This document shows positions 10,383 to 22,553 of a DNA stretch of 64,000 nucleotides, piece by piece. Positions within the stretch are counted from its first letter, which is position 1, and each line of letters opens with the position of its first letter. The translations under genes were made by a program, and so were the position numbers. The DNA lies in contig CM035421.1 of the NCBI GenBank assembly GCA_020310875.1, positions 77,001 through 141,000 on the forward strand. Direction: 5' to 3'. The stretch comes from Ceratopteris richardii (Eukaryota > Streptophyta > Polypodiopsida > Polypodiales > Pteridaceae). Below the pieces are notes generated by a model. It was not told the DNA's origin, did not search any database, and saw only the letters and a list, made by a program, of their open reading frames with translations.

Positions 10383-11930
10383 CTAGCCTCTGCCTATGCT
10401 TCTAACCCTTAACTCTTCCTCTTTTTGCTTCTTAGCAGTATTGAGTCTCATTAGCATATTCTTTGTAAGAGGTTCTTGATATAGCTTGACTCGACAACCA
10501 CTAATATAGCTCAGCAAGACATCACCTTCTAGTGTGGCCAATTGAACAGCACCGCTAGTGGAAATTCTATTAATGATCATGGGTCCGTATCCTCTTTTTT
10601 CCAATTTACAAGCATGTTGCTTTAGGGTATAGACCAAAACTAGGTCTCCCTCTTTCAATCCTTTATCTTTGATATGTGCATCGAAGTATGCCTTTTGCCT
10701 TTTCTTTGTAGCATAGATGTTTGCAGCAGCTCGTAGCCTTATCTCACCTAAGTGTTCTAGATCAAAGATCCTAGAGGATAACTCATGTCCATTCCACTCA
10801 TGCTCTTGTGCTACTTTTAAAGTTGGGATTAGGAAGTCCAATGGTAGCACAACATTTTGTCTGAAGACCATCTGAAATGGGGTGGCATTGAGTACCATTT
10901 TATAGGCAACTCAGTAAGCCCAAATAGCATGATGAAGTTGTTTGTCCCAATCAGAGCGTTTGTTATTTACGAGTTTTGCCAATAAATTGCATAGGATCTT
11001 ATTTGTGCTCTTGGCTTGTCCGCTAGCTTGTGGATGGTAGGGGGCAGACTTCTTATGTATCACCAATAATTCTTGGAGAAGATTTTCAATGACTTCATTC
11101 AAGAAGTGTGTGCCTCTATCGCTCACTAACTCTATTGGTAGCCCGTATCTGGTGAACACTTTCTCAAATAAAAACTTAGCTATAGTTTGAGCATCGTTCT
11201 TTGTCGTGGCTCTGACTTCTACCCACTTTGTGAGGTAATCCATGGCGACAATAATGTATTCGGCATGGGAGTTTCTAGCTGGGGGGTTAACAGGACCTAC
11301 AAAGTCTATGTCCCACATTGAGAATGCACGTCCTCCCATCATTGGCCTCAAAGGCATCTCATCTTTTCTTATTGGGTACTGGGCACGTTGGCATGTGTCA
11401 CATTTCTTCACATAGGTATGTGCATCTGTATGAAGAGTGAGCCACCAAAGTCTTGATAATAGAATAGTCTTAATTACTCGGTCAGGACCAAAATGTCTGC
11501 ATGCAACACTGCTATGGGCAGTTTCTAAGATTTTCAAATATTCTGATTCGTGAAATAGACTAGCCTCATTGGGTAATGTTCCTGATCTCATGAATTCTAC
11601 CAATGGAGCACTCCAATCTGGAATTAATGGTATGTGATAAAGCGTCACATGCTCCATGGGGAGTCTCTTCTGGCACACTCGAAAATTCTTGATCCACTCA
11701 TGAATTTCTTTGTCCATACTAGGCCAATACACTCCTAAACATTTTAGATTTTGCAATGTTCGTTGTTTAGAATAGTGATTCCCTAGAAATTCTTCATGGG
11801 CTTGTTGCAACCAACTACTATGTTCATCGTCCTCAACACAACAAGCTAGAACACCTTCTGTATCTTTTTTATACATGCTTCCTACCAATATTTGATAGTT
11901 TTGTGATCATACAATTTCATCCTTGTTCGT
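10383..11930 (-). pseudogene. Integrase of G1 (catalytic Glu lost)
   Basis: Minus-strand integrase. The HHCC zinc domain is at about 11370-11530 (VKKCDTCQRAQ). The core carries DIDFVGP and ELVSDRGTHF, so both catalytic Asp are present. The third catalytic residue is changed: the motif reads GQAKSTNK where G2 has GQAESTNK (Lys codon at 11010-11012). The C-terminal domain (10383-10898) contains KRGYGPMIINR and no obvious chromodomain. A stop/frame break lies at about 10900-10910. It is dead as an integrase. Confidence 0.9.
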
Positions 11931-12044
11931 CTTCACATTCTTATTTGCAGGTCCAAAGGTTAGGACTAGTACCAACTTATTTGCCCATTTAGGAACAACT
12001 TGTAGATTGAATAGATAAGCATTGGGCAATTCATCAGACACTCC

Positions 12045-13549
12045 CTACGGTGGCTCTCCTGAAGTGATGCGAGATAGGTGATCCGCTTTGAGGTGGGTCT
12101 TAACTTTCCTAACAACCACTTCAAAGTCATATTCCATTAGTAAGAGGAACCATCTTACTAAGCATCCGGTATTGCAAGGTTTATTGACCCAATATAATAA
12201 GGCTTGATGATCAGTGAAAAACTTAAACTTGTTGGCCAATAGATAGTGTCTAAACTTCTTTATGGTGCCTTCTCATTCAATTTTTGTATAATTTTGTTCT
12301 GCTACGTTTAGTTGTCTACTCGCATATGCTATAGGCAAATCTAGATTTCCTTCACCTGTGGGTGTGCTAGCACACATCCTATTGCATGATTGGATGCATC
12401 TACATGGACGTGGAATGGCTTAGTCCAATCAGGAGTGGTCAATATTGGTGTTGTGCACAAACGTCTCTTCAGCTCATTGAAGGAATTTTTGCATTCGGCA
12501 TTCCACTCGAAATTTATCAACAAGGCATAAAGAGGTTTAGCTATAATTGCATACATGTGAATAAACCTATGGTAATATCTACAATGGCCCATAAAGGCTT
12601 GTACCTCTTTAGCATTCCTTGGCCTCGGTAGCTCCGCTATGGCTCTTACTTTATCCTCATCTATAGATATTCCATTCTTAGAAACAACATGACCTAAGAT
12701 TTTACCTTTTCATACCATGAACACACACTTCTCTGGGTTCAAACAAACTTGATATTCTCTACACTTGTTGAAGATCTGTATGAGCTTAGGTATGTGACAT
12801 CTCCCTTCTTGGGAATGAGCACATAAATCGTCCACATATACTTCTAAGCTCTTTCACAAGAACTCTTTGAAGACATGACCCATGAGCCGTTGGAACGTTG
12901 CAAGTGCATTGGTGAGTCCAAATGGCATCACATGAAATGCAAACATTTCCCACTCTATGGCAAAGGCTTCTTTGTGTTGATCTTCTAGGGCAATGGCTAC
13001 TTGGTTGTAGCCCAAAAATCCATCAAGGAAGTTATACACTTCCTTTCCTGCAACACGCTCCAATAAATGTTCAGTGATTGGAAGCGGGTGACTATCTCTT
13101 ATCGTGGTGGCATTAACTTTTTTAAGGTTAATACATACATACAACTTTCGATTCTTCTTGGGCACCACTACTATGGGGGGCACCCATTCAGTATGCTCAA
13201 TCTCATAGATAAATTTGGCTTCAATCAGCTTGTCGATTTCTTCTTTTATTTTAGCTGCATAAGTGTCATTATATGTGTAGGGCTTCTGTTTGGTGGGCTT
13301 AGCATCTTTTGTCATGGGGATCATATGAGAACAAATTTTCGGATCTACACCCTTCAAGTCTCTATAGTGCCATGTAAACACGTCCCTATATTCCCTTAAT
13401 AAGGCTACCAACTCTGCTTCCTCTTCTTTACTTAGATCATCTCCTATGTATGCATATCTCTCTTTATTCACTTCAATGGTGACTATGATTTTTTTGGTCT
13501 TTTCTTTGTTATCATATGCTTCTCCTGCGGTGGCCTCCCTCTTAGGCAT
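12045..13549 (-). pseudogene. Reverse transcriptase-RNase H of G1
   Basis: RT spans 13549 down to about 12640: KLIEAKFIYEIEHTEWVPP, FGLTNALATFQ, and an intact YVDD at 12827-12838. RNase H follows (HVHVDASNHAIGCVLA, then FFTDHQALLYWVNKP near 12150-12240). Breaks: TGA at 12854-12856 and frameshifts near 12300-12340 and 12640. The TGA lies where G2 has a CGC arginine codon, consistent with CGA to TGA. Confidence 0.88.
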
Positions 13550-14340
13550 TCATACCAAAAATTTTTGGTCCTCAACTTCATATTTTTTGAAATTCTCTGG
13601 TACTTCGAACAACGGTTCCTCCTCTTCTTGTTTCGTTACTTTTCTTTTCTTTTTCTTTTGATCACCTTCACTTCCATCCTTTGAGTTTACAACTTTGATG
13701 CTTGTGAGATATTCTTCTTCTTTTTGGGTAAATACTCCTACATCTTCTAGATAGTGCTTTTTCGAGTTAAAGCAACTATCGATCACAATGGACTGTAGAT
13801 CGTCATGACTCTCTTCTTCTTCTACGAAGTCACTAGGGTCACATTCTTCTAGCAAGGGTTGACACATGAACACTGCAATATCATAACCCTCCTCATCGCA
13901 ATGAGGTGTCCATTGTTCTTCATTGACAGCAATGTCCATGGTGTCTAAGATTTTTGCCCAACCATGAGGATCAAATTCCTCATCTGGAAAGATCATCAGT
14001 GTATAGGTTGGGTCTTTAACTAGTCTATTTCCTTGAGAATTTCCTTCTTCTCTTGCTTTTAGGCATTTTTCTTCTTCCTTTGCAACCTTGCACATCCACA
14101 AATGAGTATCTTCATGTATCCGGAATATATCAGATGAACTTTTAGAATGCAAAGAGATTGAATCTTCTTACACCTTGTGGATAGGATTCCATTATAGGGG
14201 TGGTACATCTCTGAAGGTGTATTCCTTCAAATTTACCTTCGTTGTTACCCCCAAGTGCTGCAAATACAAGGAATTGGTTCCCCAATCTTGTACAATTTGC
14301 AGTTGTCATAGGAAGGGTCTCGCTAGGATCATTTCATAGG
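13550..14340 (-). pseudogene. Protease-RT linker of G1
   Basis: A 200-codon open acidic stretch at 13550-14152, preceded by a broken frame with LQIVQDWGTNSLYLQH. It includes HEDTHLWMCKVAKEEE, NEEQWTPHCDEEGYDI, a KKKKRK basic patch and LFEVPENFKKYE. It is conserved in G2 (27202 to about 26450) and joins the protease to RT. No enzymatic motif is seen. The TGA at 13550-13552 interrupts a join to RT that is an arginine codon in G2 (IMVRMPN). Confidence 0.8.
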
Positions 14341-14760
14341 CATTAGTTTTTCCAAAGTCACATATAGCAAAGGTGTGCTCAAACGCTACACCACAAGTGG
14401 TTAGAGTTATCCCTTCTAGCAATCCTAGATGTCTTTCAACATGGCCGTCTGCCATCTGAAGCTTCATTCTAGTTGGTCTTAATGAGATTTACCCCATTGC
14501 TTCCACAATGAGGTGGTCGCAATAGTAACACCGACACCTGAATCTATGATCGCTTTGATTGTGTAACCTTGATGGGTGATCGGAAGATAAGTATTACCTT
14601 CTTCACCTTTGCTTATGTCCCCTATTTTGTCTAGACGTACCTCTGATACTTTCTGTTTAGAGCCTGCTTTTGAAATTTTGGAATCAAGTTCTGGAACCTG
14701 ATTCGCCACATGTTTCCATAACTCCGGGTTTACTTTGAGCAACTCTTCTAAAGTGAGATG
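14341..14760 (-). pseudogene. Protease 1 of G1
   Basis: The usual gypsy retropepsin between gag and RT. It has HQGYTIKAIIDSGVGVTIAT with DSGV at the catalytic position, and ends near AYEMILARPFL (about 14330-14345). Frameshifts after about 14480 break the C-terminal half. It is homologous to G2 27212-27500. Confidence 0.82.
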
Positions 14761-16304
14761 ACATTAACCTTAGTGTTCTTCATGACTTCAGTGTTTCCTG
14801 GAACCACGGAGACTTCATTTCTGATCAATATTGTGGGAGCTCTGACCTGGAGAGATTCAGATTCCCATGGGGCTATGAACTGTGGCAAATCTTGTAAAAA
14901 ATTGGACTCAAATTCTAACCTTTCTTCTCCTTATTGCTCCACTTGGTCTCCATAAATAGATGGAATGTGTTGTGGAAATTGATCATGAAGGTCATCGATC
15001 TCAAGAATAGGAGGGCGGTTATCCTTCCCCTTGGCCCGTTTCTCTTCTTGTATTTCCCGCAATAACTTTTGAGTGTGTTGTTGAATTGAAAGAGGTTCTC
15101 CATCATCTATGGAGTCTGGAACATAAACTTCCTTTGGTGGTGAGTTTTCTCTCTCAACAATTGGTTGAGCCTGTGGAGGTAAAGAAACTTGTGGTTTATT
15201 TGCCAATTGCTCTAATCTATCTAGTAAGCCTTGGAAGTGCAAACTCGGTGTAATAGAATTTGTCTGATTGAACAATTGATTGGCCTCGAACATAGCTTGA
15301 GCTAGTTCCACCATTTTTATGCACATTTTTGCTCGTTCAATCTCTAAATTTGCTCTAGGGTAGCTCTTTTCTAGGTTTGTAGGTGTTGGCCCTTCTTGAA
15401 GTCGAGTCTGGTATGCCTTGAACATCATGTCCAAGTCTTCTAGGGTTGGATCTGCAAGAACAGACCCTGGTTGTGGTCTATTTATAATGGTTGGTGGGGT
15501 GGAATGAGGTGGTGTGGGGAGTTTTGGCATGCAAGGGGTTTTGAGAGGCAATATCTTCTATCTTTGTTTTTGCATCTTTCAAGTTTTCTTCTAGTTTGGA
15601 CAACTTTTTGGTCCACTTACGATTGGCCTTCTCCCTAGTATCTTTCCATGTTCTTGTTTTTCTCTTAGTAGGCTCTATAGCCACTAGAACTTGAATCCCC
15701 TACTAAGCCTACTATATTAACGGGTGTAACCTTTGGTGCACTAGAGGGATGTCCGGGACAATCTCTCAGGAGTTGTTCATTGCCACACTCAGGACAAAAG
15801 ACTTGTATTGTGATGTTCTGCCCTTGTACCGGAGCAGGTGGATGGGGACATTCATGAATGACATGGTTGCCCTAATATCTAGAACATGGTCCTCTAGGGA
15901 CTTGTGGTCCTATTTGTTTCACTTGGGACCTAGGGTGAGGACTCGTATACATGAGATTTGCATGTTCTGGCCCATAAGGGTTTGCATGTCCCTCATAATC
16001 ATAGTATTGCTTCATGTGGCTCTGGTCATATTCCATCGAGCTTGCCTCATAACAAGGAGACTCTCCTTAGGTCTAATCAAAACCTTGATTTGATGTTTCG
16101 GAATTGATCAAAGGTGTCACTGGTACTAGAGCTTTTTCTAGGTTCCCTTCTAGTTGGGCGTACCTTACTGGAACAACATTTTGTGGGTGGGGTGGTTGTT
16201 GTCCTAGTACAGGTTGTGGTTGGACATATCCTCCATGTTCATACGGTCTAATTGCTCCTTGTGGTCCAGGATATGGGTTATACCTAGGAACTTCTCTGCC
16301 TTGT
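14761..16304 (-). pseudogene. 3' half of G1 gag
   Basis: Minus-strand gag C-terminal half. Two degenerate CCHC-like knuckles lie at about 15770-15900 (CPECGNEQLLRDC, and CSRY-stop-GNHVIHEC). They are followed by LEIERAKMCIKMVELAQAMF and REIQEEKRAKGKD strings shared with G2 (NLE/RADLEIERTKLCMKMVELAQALF). The segment 16073-16304 carries the Pro/Gln-rich spacer PPREQGREVPRYNPYPGPQ, which is split by G2 and resumes at 33776. Confidence 0.8.
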
Positions 16305-16943
16305 TGTTGCTCTAGCACAATGGTGAGAACCACGTTAAGAAGCTCCACCTCCTTAATGTCAATCCGCGGAAGAGATAGGAGTGATATGAAGATCGTGAAT
16401 GTGAGATGAAGTGAGAGTGAAGGTGAGAAGCATAGAAATGCACACACACATACACACACACTACGAAGAGACAAGCAAGGCACAATGGAAGGTGAGAAAT
16501 CAACTCTATTACTCAAGAACACTATTACAAGCTCAAAAGAACTCTAACCTCAAACAAGCTAACCTCAAAAAGGAGCTCTCTAGCTCTTTTTATAGTTTCT
16601 AGACTAGTTTTGACCGGTTTCACATCTAGTGACCGGCATAGTTAAAAATTAGGTCCTAGATGCTATTTGGAAGGGTAAACGGTGTCTAAAAATAACGAAA
16701 ATTGATACGCTCATTCTACCTAAGCTCCTCAAGCTCAAGGACTCCTCGGCTTGCACAAAATGGAGCTAGAAATTAAGAAAAGGGTTTTTCTATGTTACAT
16801 ATGTTACAATAGTGATAAAAATCAATGTTGGAGGTTTTTGAAAAGTATTTCTAAAACATGATTCTTTGAAAAAATATTTGACTCGCTCCCTGCTCCGTCG
16901 TTACATGCTTCCGCGTCTTCTATGCCTCTGGCTGCTTCCAACA
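16305..16943 (-). repeat. 3' LTR of G2
   Basis: 639 bp, TGTTGCTCTAGC to CTTCCAACA on the plus strand. It matches 33137-33775 with 7 mismatches and no indels by eye. The minus-strand TATA box is at 16586-16594. A CA-rich tract is at 16440-16461. The outer end is flanked by CTTGT (16300-16304). Confidence 0.95.
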
Positions 16944-19900
16944 CCCCCCTCCCTCTCGCTTCTGTCGTCCCTGACAGAACCTTGTTGTGAGGTCTGCCGG
17001 ATATAGTTCTGTAGGAGGTCTTGAGCGAGGGTGTGCTCGGAGATACGAATGCCTCGGGTCAGATCTGCCTCGAGTTTCTCCCAGTCGATTGGTTGCGGTT
17101 CTTCCGGTGGCGGGAGCTGATAGTGTGTGGAATAGACCATTCGTTCACAGGCAAATAAGTGTAATAAATGTGTAGGCCTGCTTATGAATACCTCTGAATG
17201 GTATTCCCAGAAGCTGGTTGTGAACATCTCTTCAAATGTCTGCTTGTAGCACGCCGGTAGATATTTTATTCTGCAATGCCAGGCATAACACACCCGTAGC
17301 GATGGCGTTGTACTCATATCATATACCAGATCGAAATTGCCATGCTCAAAGCCCGGGGTGTTGACATGAGGTGCCTTGACGCGTCGGAAGACTTTAAAAA
17401 TCATTTGCATCATGTCAAAGATTTTGACAGTCATATGCGCCGCTATATCGTCCATATGCTTTAATCTAGGGAGCCAGTGGCGAATTGTAGCCATCATGTA
17501 GCCTACAGTTGGTAACTCGATGGGTGGCTTAAAGTAGGGGTAATTCAACCAGTCCTGGCACTGCTTATTGTTTTGTACCTTAATAGCAAAGGCAGTCCAG
17601 GAGCGGCGTCGTGGTACTGGTCCCCAACATGGGTTGTACTTTAAATGCAAAGGTGCCTTTACCCATGTACTCATCATTTCTGGATACTTCTATAGTAAAT
17701 CTTTGCGCCACTCTGGTTGATAGATCTCTCCTTGCTGCGCATCAAGTGGTAGATCGTCCTCCTCGAATTGAGTTGCATGCGATGGTTTCTTACCTGTCTC
17801 TTTCTCAATGGCTAACTGGTATTCAGCCATTAACATAAAATACGGTTTATACTGTAGCTCATGCCTAGATATGTATCGTCGCGGGGCCAAATGAGCAAAG
17901 AATGGAGACTCTAAAATCCTTTCTTCTATCATCGCCATGGCATGTAATTGTGCCTCTACTCTAGCTGAGTGTGTTGTTCCAAGTTCCTCACTTGTCTTCA
18001 TCCACGCGGGGGTCGGGAGTTCGTAAGTCATCTGGCCTTCGGCTGTGACGCGTCCGCCTGGGATGGGTTGTGGCTCGTATGCCTCTTCAAACGTTTCCTC
18101 CACCGGGATGGTGACAATTTCTTCCTCAGCTGGTAGCTCAGGTGGGGAATCTGGCCTTGGTGGTGCTTCATATACTGCAATCCTTGATTCAAGGTTTGAT
18201 ACCTGGGCCCGTAATGTGTTGAGTTCCTTTAAGATGTCAAGAGAGGGGTCCACAGGTGCTGGTATGTCTGGGTGTGCCGGTGCTCGTAACTGGAGTAATT
18301 TATGATCTTCTTTGAGTTTCTACAACTCCTCGTTCATGCGGTCGTATTCATCTAGCAATCTTACATGATCTTCTAGCAGCATCTTCATTGAGTCTGAGGG
18401 AATGGCTTTGAACCGACTAGGACTCAAAGGTTGGTCTGGGTGGTCAAGAGCTGCTTCTAAGTTTTCTCGGTTCTGATCCTGTAAGCGCTGGTTTTCTTCC
18501 TTTGCTGCTGCTAGGTGTCTTCGTAATAAGCCCATATTTCGTGTTAGCGTTGCATTGTGGACTGTCTGGGCTCTTAATAAGTTATCCAGGTCAGCAGTGG
18601 CTTCCTTGGTCTTTTCTTCGCTTTCGAGTTCTAATTTATGATAGGCCTCTTGTAATTCTTGGTATCGGCTGTTCAGTGAGGCATTCTCAATAGACAATAA
18701 ATTAAGCTGCGACTGTAAGTCATTGGTTGTCCTTTGCAACTGCTGGTAATTATCGCCAAGAGATGTGAACTCATCTCTGACTTGCGTCATACACATGAAC
18801 ATCTGTCGAAATGCATTATCTACAGTGGGTGATAGTATTAAAGGGGTGCTAAATGAAGATGCAGTGGGTGTAGATGCAACGGGAATGGGGAATGGGGGTG
18901 GGAAGGTGGATGCTGTGGTGATTGTGGAAAATTGTGCGGTGCCTAAATATGTTTGTGCTGTGAGTGAAGTGAGTGATGGTGCAGTGGGTGGTGAGATGTC
19001 CATGTCATTGGACGTGTCCAGTGCGGTGACTGTGAATATGGGTGTGACTGTGGGTGCTTGTGCTGGTGTAAATACGGGATTTACAAAGGTTGAGGAGTAA
19101 TTTACAGGGGGGCTGGCTGGTGCAGCTTGGTGGAAAGGGGAAATAGGGGTTACCGTGGGTCGGGGAGGTGAGACTGGGGAGAAGGTTAATGGCGGTGGGA
19201 ATGGGAAAAGGGGTCGTGGAGGTGTGGGGAAGGACGGGAAAGATGGATGGAGGAATGGGTTGAATGGAAAGGTGGATGTGTGAGGGGGTAGATTGGGTCT
19301 AATGGGTGCAGGAATTGTGGGGTGAGTGGTCGTAAAGACGATTTCTGCTATGCCACCGGCGAATGAAGATGTTGGTCTGGGAGAAGGAGGGTGAATAGGG
19401 GAGGCTGGAGGGATGGGCGGTGATGGAGGAGCGGTTGGGGTGGTCGGTACTTCAGTGACTACTGAGGTATGTACAGTTGTAGCGCGGGGTGGGGAATCTA
19501 CAAGGATGGTTCCTGCTGCCAACGAACTTTCGGGGACGAGGCGTGCCTCCCTGGCTTGTTCTGAAGACTCTGCTCCTGTTGGTACACGAATGTATTCGCC
19601 GGGCTTTGAAAGTAGTCGTACTCGGCGGGGGTCAAACTGTGGTAGTGGCTTTCTTTGCAAGTACCTGAGTGCTTCGTTGGAGCCTACTGATTTGACTAAC
19701 TTGCAGAATCCTTTGATGTATGCATCTTCGAATCCGCCTGTGACAAGTTCCTGTTCTATTATTGCTTGACTCTCTTCCTCAGTCAGCTTTTTGCGTGCCC
19801 AAACTTTTTCCATAGTTCTATACAGCTTCTTAATAGCCAGTGTGTAAGCTGCTGCTTCGTAAGTTTCATCTTCATGGATACTTGTATCACCATGTGTGTC

Positions 19901-21406
19901 TGTTTGTTGGCCTTGGCCATCTGTCTGTTCATGCTCTTGGGATTCCTGAGTTCCCTGGCTAGCTTCGTCATCACCTTCGTCGTCATCGGTTGCTGTTCTT
20001 TCATCATCAGAGATAGACACAATCTGTCCTTGTGGCTGATCACGGGGTGTGGTAGGGTAGCTAGGTCTTTCATATTCTTGAGAAAACAGTTGTCCTTTTG
20101 AAAATTGGAACTCATTGGAGAATGCATCGGGCATTTCAAAATCAAAAGTTGGATCCAGTGGTGCTATTTGTTCTGCTTCTAAATGGGGTATTGGAAAAGA
20201 GAAAGCTTCCGCACCAATAGTGGTGGGAATTTCAGCTGCTGTGGTGATAGGTTCTGTGGTTGTGGCTGCTTGGGGTGCAACCGTACTGCTGGTGCCCTCC
20301 GGCGTAACTGGTCTTGATAACCGTATATGAATTGGTGGTACCGTGGGAGTGGCTGCAGTCGGTGACTGCTTTGGAGATGTTTGTGGCGAGGGTGATTCTG
20401 GGACTTGTAGGCATGGGATAGTGCCTCTCATCCGCTTTCCGGCTCTGCCTTTGCTAGCCTTTCTAGCTTTCTTTGTGGTTCCTTTAAATGCCTTCAGTTC
20501 CTCACTAGTCATGGCGCGCTCTATGGGTAAATCATATGCCAAACACATGTATATAATCCTTGTAAGTGCACAACATCCATTGATGACTTTCTTTCGTTCC
20601 CATCTATGTTGTGCCAAATAGAGCTGATCAATTATCCAGCTAGCTAGATCAACCGTTTGAGGTCCAGTACATGCTAAGTATAAACCAAACCAGATTCTCT
20701 TGTGGGGCATGGTAAAACGATCCTAAGCTGGGAAAGCAAAATGCTGCATGCATATCCGCAATGGCTTGGAGAGCTCAGGGGTTATAGCTGAAATATCCTC
20801 CCACTTAGTAACATCACCACGTTTCATCTGCTCTGGGACTAGCCGTTCTCTGTCCGTCGGAGTATGCGTTCCATGTATTTTGAGAGCTGCACGAATTAAA
20901 TCTTTGGACAAATAAAACCTTCTGAATGGAGGGTCATTTACCAAGGATGGTAACATGAATGTTCCGGGTAGATCCTTGTTCTCTGAAGTTGTCAAGGTGG
21001 TTACTAGGTAAAAGCATCTGTAAAAATCGGGTTTAGGCAGAGGGTCACTAAAATATTCTGTAAATCCCGCTCGTGCCCAAACGTGCGTTAAATCTTGTGT
21101 ATTCTGCAGTCCTTCAAATTCTCTTGAAAAGAACTGGTACTTGGTCCATGTGCGAAGATCAAATGCCAAATTGGCCTCAAATATGAAATCAACGTCTCCT
21201 AATGGTCCTGCTAGGCCTTGAAACCAGTGAGAATTACGATGAATCTTCTCAGTATATCCTCTAGGAGGATCGTCGATTGGCATGGGTCCTGGAAAACCTT
21301 GAAACTCTGGTGGTTGCATCGTAGGATAAGATTCCGTGAGTAATTCTCCAATATTGGCCATTGGTGTGCTTGGGCCAGCTTCTGATGGTCCTTCTTCGGT
21401 TTGCAT
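16901..21406 (-). pseudogene. Third ORF of G2: long protein with coiled coil, three amber stops
   Basis: One reading frame of about 1500 codons from ATG at 21406 to TAA at 16901, interrupted only by three in-frame TAG codons at 20723-20725, 18320-18322 and 17690-17692. Parts in order: an N-terminal globular region (about residues 1-300, with SREFEGLQNTQDL and LASWIIDQLYLAQHRW) vaguely like plant retroelement 'putative transposon protein' ORFs; an acidic then Pro/Ser/Thr-rich region of about 400 residues; a long heptad-rich coiled coil (about 19000-18330) and a second short one (ELNTLRAQVSNLESRI); a C-terminal globular region (17690-18140, 16901-17677). Position after pol resembles env-like ORFs of Athila, but no signal peptide or clear membrane span is seen. 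The frame overlaps the PPT and runs 43 nt into the LTR. Confidence 0.75.
16944..16961 (-). other. Polypurine tract of G2
   Basis: On the minus strand AGCGAGAGGGAGGGGGG directly precedes the 3' LTR start TGTTGGAAGC. It also encodes the Ser-Glu-Arg-Glu-Gly-Gly stretch of the third ORF. Confidence 0.9.
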
Positions 21407-21668
21407 GATGACTGACGAGCTAATGGAAAAGATCTGCTACAAAAGATTAGCACATTAGTATGGAAATTAATTATGATCCCATTAAGGTGAGACCGCAATC
21501 CCTTTTCATAACCGATGTGTAACCCGTGTAGCCAAGTGTCATGAAGTGATTGATGCAATGATTATTTGCAAAACTAATGCAGGTCTCTAGACGCCTACAT
21601 TGTCAGATTATGCATACATTTCTTGATGAGCTTTTATTATGCATGATGTGGGGTTTTGGTGTATGAAT

Positions 21669-22553
21669 TTATACAAGGTTTGGTTGAGGGTGAATTATTA
21701 CAAGGGTGGAGTTTAAACGGGGTGGGAGAATTGTTAGATAAGGGGGTACAAGAAGACGTCTGCATACGTTTCGGTATCCATTTCCTAAGAGTCTTTGAGT
21801 GGGTGGTGTGTTTCTGCTGAGGGACGAAAGTGGTATCGGGTTTGGTGGTATTGAAGGATGGAAAGATTTCTGAGGGGTATATATTACATGGCTTGAGGTT
21901 TGGGCTATAATACATTGTTTGGGTACCCAAATCTGCATGGGTGTGGGTCGATTGATAAGATACTTCTTGGTGATCCAAATCTGTCGAGTATTTGTACTTG
22001 GGGAAGAAGATCGAGGGGACTTTGGATGCTGACTCTGCTTCTGTTGAAACTTTGTCCTGTTCTCATCTACAGTGTTGCCAATAGCCTGTGGTTGCTGTCC
22101 TTTTGGCACCCATATTTGTTTCGTGCCACTTGTTCTGTGATGTTGATACTGCTGCTTTCTTTGCCTTGTCTGGTGGTGTCGTCGGTCTGGGTTCCTTTGT
22201 TGTGATTGACTCATTCGTGGTTGGGTTTGAGAGGTCCATTGGACGCTCTACTTTGGAAAAGAAGGGAGATCCAACACTTGCGTGACCTGCCCATTAGGAA
22301 GTGATTCGTTATTTATCTTTAATCTAGGCCAGTCCGCAGCAAGTTTGGAAGGATGAGCACCGAAGGGTGTTGTGCTCATTTGGCCGCTGATGCAACCCAC
22401 CTGACCGCTGATTGTGTCCATCTGCCCTAGCGGTTGGGTAGCTGCCCCTTCTAGTTTGCAGGAAGCCCCAGGGAAGATCTCTTGTCGTCCTTCTGATTGA
22501 CAACTGTCCATAGCCAAGCCCGAGTGGGTTGGTGTAGACGTAACGTGACTGAT
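21669..22553 (-). pseudogene. W-V-P-K region of G2
   Basis: Continues in frame from the second protease through TAG at 22554-22556 and TAG at 22248-22250, ending at TAA 21669. It contains KQIWVPKGQQ, RQIWITKKYL and MQIWVPKQCI, plus RKWIPKRM in an overlapping frame near 21765. It is basic and Gln/Ser/Pro-rich with no enzymatic motif. It corresponds to G1 9290-9934. About 260 bp of apparently non-coding DNA separate it from the third ORF start at 21406. Confidence 0.7.

Larger units (their letters stand above)
7403..16304 (-). mobile_element. Gypsy element G1, main segment
   Basis: Minus-strand Ty3/gypsy element: 3' LTR, PPT, a shrunken third-ORF remnant, W-V-P-K region, second protease, integrase, RNase H, RT, protease 1 and the 3' half of gag. 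Gag continues, after subtracting nested insertions, at 33776-34444, 39577-39907 and 46344-46468. Its 5' LTR and PBS are not seen; C5 occupies that position. It is a sister family of G2: the LTRs and all domains align. It is inserted in copia C2 at 7402/7403 and is non-functional (stops, frameshifts, integrase E to K). Confidence 0.9.

Noticed and set aside
16312..16522. Frames in the G2 LTRs encoding hydrophobic Cys-rich peptides
   Set aside because: Identical in both LTRs, derived from CA/GT-rich repeats, overlapping the TATA-proximal region; no support as genes.
18502..20330. Plus-strand open frames opposite the G2 third ORF
   Set aside because: They mirror the Pro/Ser/Thr-rich codons of the minus-strand ORF and have Val/Gly-rich low-complexity translations without homology.
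20723..20725. Programmed stop-codon readthrough in the third ORF
   Set aside because: The element has stops scattered over all domains, including within gag and pol, so neutral decay explains them better.
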